NCBI GenBank assembly: GCA_035934535.1
Contig: DASYXS010000019.1
Coordinates: 1 to 23,815, forward strand
Reading direction: 5' to 3'
DNA from: DASSJF01 sp035934535
Lineage (GTDB): Bacteria; Sysuimicrobiota; Sysuimicrobiia; Sysuimicrobiales; Segetimicrobiaceae
Length of the DNA stretch: 23,815 bases
Position 1 is the stretch's first letter. Every line of letters starts with the position of its first letter. A program made the position numbers and the translations under genes. Shown piece after piece: positions 5,930 to 15,335 of this stretch. A model generated the notes under the pieces. The model searched no databases, was not told the origin of the DNA, and worked only from the letters and a program-made list of their open reading frames with translations.

Positions 5930-7036
5930 ATGCACCTCAAGTGCTCTCACGATCATCTGTTGAGAGCGGTGCAAACCGTTGGCCGGGCTATCTCTCCCAG
6001 GGCCAGTATGCCGATTTTGGGCAACGTTCTCGTCGAAACGACCAAGAATGGGGCCAAGCTGGCCGCAACGGATCTCGAACTCGGTATTGAAGCCTACGTT
6101 GCTGGAACTGTAACCGAAGGCGGCGCCGTCACCCTTCCCGCCCGTATCTTGACGGATATTGTGACGAACCTGCCGGAGGCGCCCGTCGAAATCGTTGTTG
6201 CCGAAGGTGAGTCGAAGGCCGTTATTACCTCGGAAAACGTGCGATTTGAGATCTTAGGACTGCCGGCGACAGATTTTCCGCTGATGCCGTCCGGAGAAGG
6301 TAACGTTGTGGTCACGTTCGATGCCGGGCTTCTTCGGACGATGATCCGGCAAACCAGCTTTGCGGTGTCGACGGATGAAACCCGCCCTTTTTTGACCGGC
6401 GTCTACCTTGTTGTCGAAGGCGAACAGGGTCATTTGGTCGCCACCGACGGTGGGCGGCTGGCAGTCCGGCGGGCCAAGATGAGTGGCGGCCGGGGCAAAG
6501 TGACCGCCATCGTCCCAAGCAAGACGATGGCCGAGCTTGTCCGCGTCCTGGGATCCGTGGACGGCGAGGTCTCCGTCGCCTCGCACGACAACCAGTTGAT
6601 CTTCTCCCTTCCCGGGACGCGGTTTGTTTCGCGGTTGATCGCCGGGCAATTTCCAAACTACGAACAGGTGATCCCCAAGGAGTTCAAGCAGCGGATCACG
6701 GTCGGGACCGAGCGGCTGCTTCGAGGCGTCCGGCGCGCCAGCATCACCGCCAAGGACTCCGCCAACGTCGTTCGGCTCAGCGCGTCCGAGGGGACGTTGA
6801 CGATTTCCTCCAATACCCCGGACGTCGGCAAGGCGCAGGAAGACATCGAGGTGCGCGTCGAGGGCGACGCGATCCCCGTGGCGTTCAACGCAAAATTCCT
6901 CATGGACGCGCTGTCCAATATCGACGCGCCGGACGTGTATTTCGACCTTACCGGTCCGCTCAGCCCTGGTGCGCTGCATCCCACCGACACTTCAGACTAT
7001 GTCTACGTCCTCGCGCCTGTTCGGGTCTACTCGTAA
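5930..7036 (+). CDS. dnaN: DNA polymerase III beta subunit (sliding clamp)
   Basis: A 368-residue protein, normal clamp length. It starts MHLKCSHDHLLRAVQTVGRA and contains MPILGNVLVE, TDLELGIEAYV, DETRPFLTGVYL and ATDGGRLAVRRAK, all standard DnaN positions across its three repeated domains. It ends VLAPVRVYS. The clamp encircles DNA and tethers polymerase III and repair proteins. ATG 5930 has GGAGG 11 bases upstream. Its 5' half is much less GC-rich than the rest of the window. The gap before it is taken up by the origin element, so firing and transcription may affect each other. Confidence 0.98.
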   Translation: MHLKCSHDHLLRAVQTVGRAISPRASMPILGNVLVETTKNGAKLAATDLELGIEAYVAGTVTEGGAVTLPARILTDIVTNLPEAPVEIVVAEGESKAVITSENVRFEILGLPATDFPLMPSGEGNVVVTFDAGLLRTMIRQTSFAVSTDETRPFLTGVYLVVEGEQGHLVATDGGRLAVRRAKMSGGRGKVTAIVPSKTMAELVRVLGSVDGEVSVASHDNQLIFSLPGTRFVSRLIAGQFPNYEQVIPKEFKQRITVGTERLLRGVRRASITAKDSANVVRLSASEGTLTISSNTPDVGKAQEDIEVRVEGDAIPVAFNAKFLMDALSNIDAPDVYFDLTGPLSPGALHPTDTSDYVYVLAPVRVYS

Positions 7037-7058
7037 GCAGAACTTTCGAACGCGTGGG

Positions 7059-7262
7059 GTGGCGATCGAAACCGCTCGGATTACCCTTGGTGATTTCTTG
7101 AAATGGGCGGGAGCCGCCGAAACCGGCGGCCGCGCCAAGCAGATGGTGCAGACGGGTGCCGTGCGGGTGAACGGCGCCGTCGAGCGCCGGCGTGGGCGTC
7201 AGCTCGCCCCCGGCGACCGCGTCGCCGTGGAGGGAAGGGAGTACGTCGTTGTGGCTTGCTGA
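7059..7262 (+). CDS. yaaA: S4-domain RNA-binding protein, YaaA/RlbA family
   Basis: A 67-residue protein, the size of Bacillus subtilis YaaA. It reads ITLGDFLKWAGAAETGGRAK (8-27), then VQTGAVRVNGAVERRRGRQL, then APGDRVAVEG, which is one S4 RNA-binding domain. In B. subtilis the same gene lies between dnaN and recF and has been linked to ribosome assembly. The start is chosen as GTG 7059, after the dnaN stop; an upstream in-frame GTG/ATG would read back into dnaN. No clear ribosome binding site is seen, so it may be coupled to dnaN translation. Its stop lies 14 bases inside recF. Confidence 0.92.
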   Translation: MAIETARITLGDFLKWAGAAETGGRAKQMVQTGAVRVNGAVERRRGRQLAPGDRVAVEGREYVVVAC

Positions 7263-8349
7263 CCTCCGGCTGCGGGACTTTCGTAATTACGCCGCCGCCG
7301 ACCTCGCGTTCGGGATCGGGCTCACGGTGCTGGTCGGGTCGAATGCGCAGGGCAAGAGCAATCTGCTCGAGAGTATTTACACCGCGGCGTTGGGCCGGAG
7401 CCCGAGGGCTTCAGCCGACGTCGAGCTTGTGCGGTTTGATCAGGATCGCGCGTACGTTCGGGCCGAGATTCGTGATCCCCGTGCCGATGTTTTGGAGGTC
7501 GCGATCGACCGCGCGAGCGGCGAGAAACGGATGAAGGTCAACGGTGTCGTCGTGCAGCGGGGACAGCTGCTCGGGCGGATGGCCGTCGTGCTGGCCGGTC
7601 CGCTCGACGGGGATGTCATTCGCGGCGCCGCGGGGGCGAGGCGCCGCGTGCTGGACGCGGCGTTGAGCCAAGCGAGTCCATCGTATTATTTCTCGCTCGT
7701 GCGGTACCTGCGGGTTGTGCGTCAGCGCAACCGTTTGCTGGTCGAGGGCGCCGGCGGGCCGGCGCTCGAGCCGTGGGACGAGCAGTTGGTCGCCCTGGGG
7801 GCGACGCTGGTCGAGCGCCGGCGCGTGTTCGTGCGGGCGCTCGCGGCGCGGGCCGCGAAGCGGCACGCGCGCATCGCGGAGGGCTCAGAGCAGCTCAACG
7901 TCGCGTACGCGTGCACCGCGGACGATCCAGGCGGCACGGCCGCATCCGACGCCGATGCGCTCGCGCGGGCGCTCGCGAGGCACCGCGGCGAGGAGCTCCG
8001 GCGGCGGACCAGTCTCGTCGGACCCCACCGGGACGACCTCCGGATCACCGTGAACGGTGTCGATCTTCGGATTTTTGGCTCCCGGGGCCAGCAGCACACC
8101 GCCGCGCTCAGTCTGCGGCTCGGCGAGGCGGAGTTGCTGCGGGACGAACTCGGGACGTGGCCGATTCTCCTGCTGGACGACGTGCTCGCCGATCTCGATC
8201 CGTCGCGGCAGGTCCTGCTGCTGCGGGAGGTCGAGGGGCCGCAGGTGCTGCTGACGCACACGGTCCCGCCGCCCGCGGCCGGGGTTCCGCTGCAGGCGTT
8301 CGTCGTCCGGGGCGGCGCCATCGCGGCCGGCACCGATGTATACGCTTAA
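7249..8349 (+). CDS. recF: DNA replication and repair protein RecF
   Basis: A 366-residue SMC-like ATPase. Walker A GSNAQGKSN is at 30-38, the ABC signature region SRGQQHTAALSLRLGEAELL starts at 278, and Walker B ILLLDDVLADLD is at 306-317. RecF acts with RecO and RecR to load RecA at gaps. The start is TTG 7249, seven bases after GGGAG, giving the family-like N-terminus WLADLRLRDFRNY. It overlaps yaaA by 14 bases and dciA by 14. The signature has His at 283 where the family more often has Arg (SxGQQR), a small oddity. Confidence 0.97.
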   Translation: MWLADLRLRDFRNYAAADLAFGIGLTVLVGSNAQGKSNLLESIYTAALGRSPRASADVELVRFDQDRAYVRAEIRDPRADVLEVAIDRASGEKRMKVNGVVVQRGQLLGRMAVVLAGPLDGDVIRGAAGARRRVLDAALSQASPSYYFSLVRYLRVVRQRNRLLVEGAGGPALEPWDEQLVALGATLVERRRVFVRALAARAAKRHARIAEGSEQLNVAYACTADDPGGTAASDADALARALARHRGEELRRRTSLVGPHRDDLRITVNGVDLRIFGSRGQQHTAALSLRLGEAELLRDELGTWPILLLDDVLADLDPSRQVLLLREVEGPQVLLTHTVPPPAAGVPLQAFVVRGGAIAAGTDVYA

Positions 8350-8692
8350 GGAGCTGCTGAGCGACGCGCTGTCCAGCCTGGTGGGGCCGCGCCGCGCCCG
8401 CCAGGGGGGTGTGCTGGACGCGTGGCCCGAGGTGATCGGGGAGGCCCGCGCCCGGCACGCGCGCGCAGTGGGCGTCCGCGGGCAGACGCTTGTGGTCGCC
8501 GTGGACCACCCCGCGGTCTATTACGAATTGGGCATGCAGCGGGCATCGTTGATCGAGGTGCTGAATGCCAGGGCCGGCGGCGGCGTCATTACGGAGATCC
8601 ATTTGACGATGCGGCCGCTGGGAGGATCGGATACCGGCGGCGGCGAGGTTGACGGCGAGCACGGCGGGCCCGCCGGCCGGCGGCGGAGCTGA
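8336..8692 (+). CDS. dciA: DUF721 protein, DciA-like replicative helicase loader
   Basis: A 118-residue protein. The DUF721 core spans about 3-90 (YTLKELLSDALSSLVGP, WPEVIGEARARHARAV, QTLVVAVDHPAVYYELGMQR). Family members act as the DnaC/DnaI-independent loader of DnaB helicase, and DUF721 genes sit next to recF in Actinobacteria. The C-tail (95-118) is Gly/Arg-rich and variable. ATG 8336 overlaps the recF end by 14 bases, with no strong ribosome binding site. The function is assigned from family and context; no dnaC/dnaI-like gene is visible in this window. Confidence 0.85.
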   Translation: MYTLKELLSDALSSLVGPRRARQGGVLDAWPEVIGEARARHARAVGVRGQTLVVAVDHPAVYYELGMQRASLIEVLNARAGGGVITEIHLTMRPLGGSDTGGGEVDGEHGGPAGRRRS

Positions 8693-8695
8693 ACG

Positions 8696-8965
8696 GTGTA
8701 CGTCCACATCGGCGGTGACGTGGTGCTGCTGATCCCAGACATCGTGGGCATCTTCGACGCCCGCATGATCGCGGGAAGTCCAGACAACGAACGATTCATT
8801 GAACGTGCCAGAGCCCAGGGGCGGATGCGGGTTGAGGTGCCGCCGCAGGACCGTAAGGCGGTTGTGGTGACGGCGCAAGGAGTCTACGAATCGGCCATTT
8901 CCCCCGCGACCCTCGTCCGCCGGGTTACCAATGCGGGGGTCGAACTTGGGCGGCCGGAGGGCTGA
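8696..8965 (+). CDS. remB: RemB/YaaB-like DUF370 regulator
   Basis: An 89-residue protein. (M)YVHIGGDVVLLIPDIVGIFD at the start and KAVVVTAQGVYESAISPATL later are typical of RemB, the extracellular-matrix regulator-like protein between recF and gyrB in Bacillus subtilis. RemA/RemB relatives form oligomeric DNA-binding rings in that group. The GTG start follows the dciA stop by 3 bases. It is the last gene before the gyrB promoter. The target here is unknown. Confidence 0.9.
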   Translation: MYVHIGGDVVLLIPDIVGIFDARMIAGSPDNERFIERARAQGRMRVEVPPQDRKAVVVTAQGVYESAISPATLVRRVTNAGVELGRPEG

Positions 8966-9033
8966 ACGCTCGAAGACTCGCCGCGGCCGCAGGACGATGG
9001 CTAGAACCTAGGTGTGACGCCACTTTCAGCCAA

Positions 9034-9062
9034 TTGACCCTTGGCCATTTTTCCGATACTAT
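9034..9062 (+). promoter_or_regulatory. Promoter of gyrB-gyrA
   Basis: TTGACC (9034-9039), a 17-base spacer, then TACTAT (9057-9062), in an AT-rich island. Transcription would start near 9069 and give a leader of about 104 bases. This is among the best sigma-70-type promoters in the window. Gyrase promoters are often supercoiling-sensitive; the sequence alone cannot show that here. Confidence 0.75.
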
Positions 9063-9082
9063 AAATAGTAGAAACTTTTCCT

Positions 9083-9140
9083 AGGAAGAGCCTTCCTGAG
9101 GGGGCGTGGCGCACGTGCCACGTCCCGTTTGGTGGGGACG
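9083..9140 (+). promoter_or_regulatory. Structured gyrB leader with three consecutive hairpins
   Basis: AGGAAG (9083-9088) pairs with CTTCCT (9092-9097). CGTGGC (9105-9110) pairs with GCCACG (9117-9122). CGTCCC (9121-9126) pairs with GGGACG (9135-9140). The last two share two bases, so they compete. The gyrB ribosome binding site GGAGGAG (9156-9162) follows. The leader may simply protect the mRNA or may regulate; there is no uridine run for a classical terminator. Confidence 0.45.
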
Positions 9141-9172
9141 GAACGCAGCCGCTTCGGAGGAGCAGAGGCCGC

Positions 9173-11101
9173 ATGGACCAGAGCACGGACCGCAGCACGT
9201 ACGATGCGCAGCAAATTCAAGTGCTCGAGGGGCTGGAAGGGGTCCGCCGCCGTCCCGGCATGTACGTCGGCAGCACCGGCAGTCGGGGCCTGCACCACTT
9301 GGTGTTCGAGGTCGTCGACAACAGCGTCGACGAGGCCCTTGCCGGATACGCCAAACGCATCGATGTCGTCATCCAGAAAGACGCGAGCGTCACCGTGGCC
9401 GACGACGGCCGCGGCATTCCCGTCGACAACGTCCCTAAAGTCGGCAAGCCGGCCGTCGAGGTTGTCATGACGATGCTGCACGCCGGCGGCAAGTTCGGCG
9501 GCGGTGGCTACAAGATTTCGGGCGGCCTCCACGGCGTTGGGGTGTCGGTCGTCAACGCGCTCTCCGAGTGGCTCGAGGTCGAGGTCCAGCGCGACGGGAA
9601 GCGCCACACGCAGCGGTTCGAGCGCGGCCGCCGCGTGTCGCCGCTCCGCGTCACGGGAAAGTCCGCCAGGACCGGAACGACCGTCACGTTCAAGGCCGAT
9701 CCGGAGATCTTCGACGAGACCGAGTACGAGACGAAAATCCTCGCCGAGCGGCTCGACGAGCTGGCCTACCTGAACGCGGGGCTCCTCCTCACGCTGCTCG
9801 ACGAGCGATCGGGCAGCCGCGAAGAGTTTCTGCACAAGGGCGGCATCACCGAGCTGGTGGCGGCGCAGAACAAGAACAAGGACGGGCTCGGGAAGCCGAT
9901 CGCCATCCGCGGCGCGCGCGACGGCGTCGAGGTCGAGGCGGCGATCCAGTACAACGCGGGCTACCTTGAGCACGTTTACACGTACGTCAACACGATCAAC
10001 ACGACGGAGGGCGGCACGCACCTCGTCGGGTTCCGCTCGGCGCTGACGCGCACGATCAACGACTACGCGCGCCGGCAGGGCCTGATCAAGAACGGCGAGA
10101 TCACGATCCAGGGCGACGACGTCCGGGAGGGCCTGACCGCCGCGCTGTCGGTGAAGCTGCCGGAGCCGCAGTTCGAGGGCCAGACCAAAACCAAGCTCGG
10201 CAACCCCGAGGTCAAGGGTATCGTCGAATCGATCGTCGGGGAGTCCCTTGCCGAGTACCTCGAGACCCACCCCGGCGACGCGAAGCGGATCGTGGCCAAG
10301 GCCGTGCAGGCGGCCCGCGCGCGCGAGGCCGCGCGGCAGGCCCGCGAGCTCGTCCGCCGCAAGAACGCGCTCGACATCAGCACGCTGCCGGGCAAGCTCG
10401 CCGACTGCGCGGAGAAGGATCCCACGAAGTGCGAGCTGTTTGTCGTCGAGGGCGAGTCGGCCGGGGGCAGCGCGAAGGCGGGCCGCGACCGGCACTTCCA
10501 GGCGATCCTGCCGATCCAGGGCAAGATCCTGAACGTCGAGAAGGCGCGCCAAGACAAGATGCTCGGGCACGAGGAGATCCGCGCGATCATCACCGCGGTC
10601 GGCACCGGCATCGACAAGGAGTTCACGTTCGATAAGCGCCGGTACGACAAGGTGATCCTCATGGCCGACGCCGACGTGGACGGGGCGCACATCCGCACGC
10701 TGCTGCTCACGTTCCTCTACCGCTACATGCCGGAGATGATCCGCCACGGCAAGGTGTATCTCGCGCACCCGCCGCTGTACCTCATCTCCGCGGGCAAAGA
10801 GCGGCACTACGCCTACTCCGACGACGAGCGGGACGAGGTGACCAAGCAGCTCACGAAGCGCGGGACGAACTTTGAGGTGCAGCGCTACAAGGGACTCGCC
10901 GAGATGAACCCCGAGCAACTGTGGGAGACGACGATGAACCCGGCCACTCGCACCCTTCTTCAAGTTGAGCTCGACGACGCCGACATGAACGGCTCCGGCA
11001 ACGTCGACGAGCTGTTCAAGACGCTGATGGGCGACGAGGTCGAGCCGCGCCGGCAGTTCATCCAGAAGTACGCCAAAGAAGTCCGCAACCTCGACATCTA
11101 A
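9173..11101 (+). CDS. gyrB: DNA gyrase subunit B
   Basis: A 642-residue type IIA topoisomerase ATPase subunit, the length of the Gram-positive form without the proteobacterial insert. GHKL motifs are FEVVDNSVDEA (45-55), VADDGRGIP (75-83) and GGLHGVGVSVVNAL (117-130). The Toprim domain has EGESAGG beginning at Glu426 and DADVDGAHI at 499-507, and the end has RYKGLAEMNPEQLWETTMNP. With GyrA it introduces negative supercoils using ATP. ATG 9173 has GGAGGAG 10 bases upstream. gyrA follows after 20 bases, in one transcript. Confidence 0.98.
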   Translation: MDQSTDRSTYDAQQIQVLEGLEGVRRRPGMYVGSTGSRGLHHLVFEVVDNSVDEALAGYAKRIDVVIQKDASVTVADDGRGIPVDNVPKVGKPAVEVVMTMLHAGGKFGGGGYKISGGLHGVGVSVVNALSEWLEVEVQRDGKRHTQRFERGRRVSPLRVTGKSARTGTTVTFKADPEIFDETEYETKILAERLDELAYLNAGLLLTLLDERSGSREEFLHKGGITELVAAQNKNKDGLGKPIAIRGARDGVEVEAAIQYNAGYLEHVYTYVNTINTTEGGTHLVGFRSALTRTINDYARRQGLIKNGEITIQGDDVREGLTAALSVKLPEPQFEGQTKTKLGNPEVKGIVESIVGESLAEYLETHPGDAKRIVAKAVQAARAREAARQARELVRRKNALDISTLPGKLADCAEKDPTKCELFVVEGESAGGSAKAGRDRHFQAILPIQGKILNVEKARQDKMLGHEEIRAIITAVGTGIDKEFTFDKRRYDKVILMADADVDGAHIRTLLLTFLYRYMPEMIRHGKVYLAHPPLYLISAGKERHYAYSDDERDEVTKQLTKRGTNFEVQRYKGLAEMNPEQLWETTMNPATRTLLQVELDDADMNGSGNVDELFKTLMGDEVEPRRQFIQKYAKEVRNLDI

Positions 11102-11121
11102 ATTCCAAGGATCGCTGACAC

Positions 11122-13560
<2,439 letters not shown>

Positions 13561-13589
13561 ACGCGGGGCGGACCGCGCGGAGGTGGACA

Positions 13590-13620
13590 CCCGGGCGGCG
13601 CGAGGGACGCGCCGCCCGGG
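13590..13620 (+). terminator. Terminator hairpin after gyrA
   Basis: CCCGGGCGGCGCG (13590-13602) and CGCGCCGCCCGGG (13608-13620) make a perfect 13-pair stem with an AGGGA loop, 29 bases after the gyrA stop. Only a short mixed tract (CAGTTTGT) follows, so it is a GC-rich terminator with a poor uridine tail. Confidence 0.75.
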
Positions 13621-13669
13621 CAGTTTGTACAGCAGGGGGGGACGCGGCGGGCGCGGCGAAGTGACATGA

Positions 13670-13691
13670 CGGCGGTGTGTTTCGACCGCCG
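13670..13691 (+). repeat. Small hairpin beside the DinB-gene ribosome binding site
   Basis: CGGCGGT (13670-13676) pairs with ACCGCCG (13685-13691) around an 8-base loop. Its last base is the first G of the GGAGGTG site of the next gene. It could modulate initiation, or it may be chance in GC-rich DNA. Confidence 0.3.
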
Positions 13692-13704
13692 GAGGTGCGA
13701 CGCG

Positions 13705-14208
13705 ATGGACGCCGGTGTCGCGGCAATTCAGGAACACCTCGATGACGTGTGGAATTCGCTCCTCGCCGCCGTCCGCGAGATCGACGACGACCTCTTCCAA
13801 TGGTGCCCCGGCCCCGAGTTCAATTCCGCCGCCATCCTGCTGCGCCATCTGGCCGGCAGCGAGCGGTGGTGGATCGGTGAACAGATCGGCGGCGTGCCGG
13901 CGCACCGTAACCGGGACGCCGAGTTCGTCCACGATAATCCGCCGCGCGCCGGTGTGCTGCGCGCCGTCGAGGAGGCGCGGGCGCTGACGCGGCGCGTGTT
14001 GAGCGGCGTGACCGCGGCGGACCTCGCCGCGCCGGTCCCTGCGAAGACCAAACGGTTGTCGTCGCCGGAGCAGCCGAGCAAGTACTGGGCGCTGCTGCAC
14101 TACCTCGAGCATCTCGGGTACCACCGCGGCCAGATCCTGCTGATCCGCAACCTCGGCCGCAAAGCGGCCCCCGCCCCCGCGCGCCGCGAGGGCGTCGCGG
14201 GCGGGTAA
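13705..14208 (+). CDS. DinB-fold (YfiT/DUF664-like) putative metal-dependent protein
   Basis: A 167-residue protein. The DinB four-helix fold is indicated by the spaced metal-binding histidines His48 (AAILLRHLAGSERWW), His136 and His140 (LHYLEHLGYHRGQILLIRN). Members include thiol-dependent S-transferases and many uncharacterised stress proteins; the substrate here cannot be told. ATG 13705 is preferred because GGAGGTG lies 7 bases upstream; an in-frame ATG at 13666 lacks such a site. The last 15 residues are Ala/Arg-rich filler. It ends 10 bases before the next gene, suggesting one operon. Confidence 0.85.
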   Translation: MDAGVAAIQEHLDDVWNSLLAAVREIDDDLFQWCPGPEFNSAAILLRHLAGSERWWIGEQIGGVPAHRNRDAEFVHDNPPRAGVLRAVEEARALTRRVLSGVTAADLAAPVPAKTKRLSSPEQPSKYWALLHYLEHLGYHRGQILLIRNLGRKAAPAPARREGVAGG

Positions 14209-14218
14209 GCGTCCGCCG

Positions 14219-14755
14219 ATGCGCTGGGAGCTCTGCCGCCGGACGCACGACCGTCTGCGCCGCATCGTGGGGGCGCTGCAATTTTCGCACGTCGATCCGT
14301 CGCGGATCTTCTGCGTGCGCGGATACGGCTCGACCTCCGAGGCCTGGGCTAGGATCTGGGGGCTGCCGAGTCTCTGGCAGCAGGTCCTCGAGATCGGCCC
14401 CGCCTACGTCGTTGAGATCATCGAGCCGGAATTCAGCCGGCTGCCCGATGACGAGCAAGACCGCATCCTGATCCACGAGCTCCTTCACATCCCGCGCACC
14501 TTCAGCGGCGCGATCCGGCCGCACCGGACGCCGACGTTCCGCATCAACCGCCGGACCGTCGAGCGCTTCTACCAGCAGTACCTGGCGGCGACCACCGGAC
14601 GCGCCCCGCACGCCCGCGACGCCGAGTTGCTGCCGGCGCAGCCTGCCGGCAAGGCGATGGCCGCGATCTCGCCGCGCGCTCCGGCCACCTCGCGCTCCCG
14701 CCCGCGCCGGACGCCCCGGAAGACCGCCGTGTCCGGCCGCCCACCCGCGCGGTAG
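14219..14755 (+). CDS. Predicted HELLH zinc metallopeptidase (COG4900-like)
   Basis: A 178-residue protein with HELLH at 86-90 followed by IPRTFSGAIRPH (91-102), where His102 is the likely third ligand. It has a preceding WGLPSLWQQVLEIGPAYVVE and EPEFSRLPDDEQDRI. This layout resembles the small predicted metallopeptidases of COG4900, known mostly from archaea and some bacteria; I assign it from memory of the family pattern. There is no signal peptide or membrane segment. The C-terminal 50 residues are a basic Ala/Pro/Arg tail without visible fold. It follows the DinB gene by 10 bases with no ribosome binding site, so it is probably translationally coupled. Substrate unknown. Confidence 0.75.
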   Translation: MRWELCRRTHDRLRRIVGALQFSHVDPSRIFCVRGYGSTSEAWARIWGLPSLWQQVLEIGPAYVVEIIEPEFSRLPDDEQDRILIHELLHIPRTFSGAIRPHRTPTFRINRRTVERFYQQYLAATTGRAPHARDAELLPAQPAGKAMAAISPRAPATSRSRPRRTPRKTAVSGRPPAR

Positions 14756-14762
14756 ATCCCGG

Positions 14763-14845
14763 ACGGCAGGCCGCGCGCTGCCGGAGGATCTTCCGGCCCC
14801 CGCCTGCCGTACGGTACAATTGAAGGCAGGAACGCGCGGCCTGCC
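14763..14845 (+). promoter_or_regulatory. Competing inverted repeats and a candidate -10 before tatA
   Basis: The segment 14763-14777 can pair in two ways: ACGGCAGGC (14763-14771) with GCCTGCCGT (14802-14810), or GGCAGGCCGCGCG (14765-14777) with CGCGCGGCCTGCC (14833-14845). A smaller hairpin GCCGGA/TCCGGC is nested in the first. A TACAAT -10 (14815-14820) sits between the right arms, with only a weak -35 (TTCCGG, 14791-14796). It may terminate readthrough from the metallopeptidase gene and start the tatA transcript. Confidence 0.45.
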
Positions 14846-14888
14846 GGCCACGATTGCCGTGAAGCCCGCCGCGCGCTCGAGGTGTTCG

Positions 14889-15335
14889 ATGTTCGACAAT
14901 CCAGAGAAACTCTTTATCTTGTTCGTGATCGCGCTCATGATCTTCGGGCCGTCGAAGCTCGCGTCGCTCGGCGCGTCGCTCGGCCGCTCGATCCGCGATT
15001 TCCGGAGCGCGGTGAAGGGCGCGCACGACGAATTCCGGACCGCCGTCCAGGAACACGTCGATACCATCACCCCGGCCCTCCCGTCGCCGGAGTCGATGTC
15101 GCTCGAGACCCCGGCGGCGGAGATCGACTACGGGACCGCGATGGGCACGCCGGCAACGCCCGAAGTGGAGACCGTCTCCGCGTCCTCGGAGGAGTCCGGC
15201 GATGCCGGGGTGGCGGGCTCCCCGGCCGGCCGCTCTGACGCTGAAGCCGCCGCGTTGTCGCCCGCCGAGGACGATCCAGCCTCCCTCGCCTCGGAGCCGA
15301 CGGCCGCGGCGCTGCGGGAAAGCCTCTCGCACTGA
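14889..15335 (+). CDS. tatA: Sec-independent translocase component TatA (TatA/B family)
   Basis: A 148-residue protein. It has one N-terminal membrane helix (KLFILFVIALMIFGPSKLAS, residues 7-26), with the FGP hinge leading into the amphipathic helix LGASLGRSIRDFRSAVKG, the TatA/Hcf106 pattern. The remaining 95 residues are an acidic Ser/Pro/Ala/Glu-rich tail of low complexity, longer than in typical 60-90-residue TatA proteins. The family forms the pore for folded twin-arginine substrates; TatC is not in the window. Whether it acts as TatA or TatB cannot be settled. ATG 14889 has GAGG six bases upstream. Its TGA overlaps the next gene's apparent CTG start. Confidence 0.88.
   Translation: MFDNPEKLFILFVIALMIFGPSKLASLGASLGRSIRDFRSAVKGAHDEFRTAVQEHVDTITPALPSPESMSLETPAAEIDYGTAMGTPATPEVETVSASSEESGDAGVAGSPAGRSDAEAAALSPAEDDPASLASEPTAAALRESLSH

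Noticed and set aside
9059..10963. A 634-codon minus-strand open frame across gyrB
   Set aside because: Antisense shadow of gyrB caused by GC-rich codon use; no recognisable protein features.
13590..13620. Palindrome after gyrA as a mobile-element end or recombination site
   Set aside because: It is single, directly follows a stop codon, and has no partner repeat or transposase; a terminator explains it.
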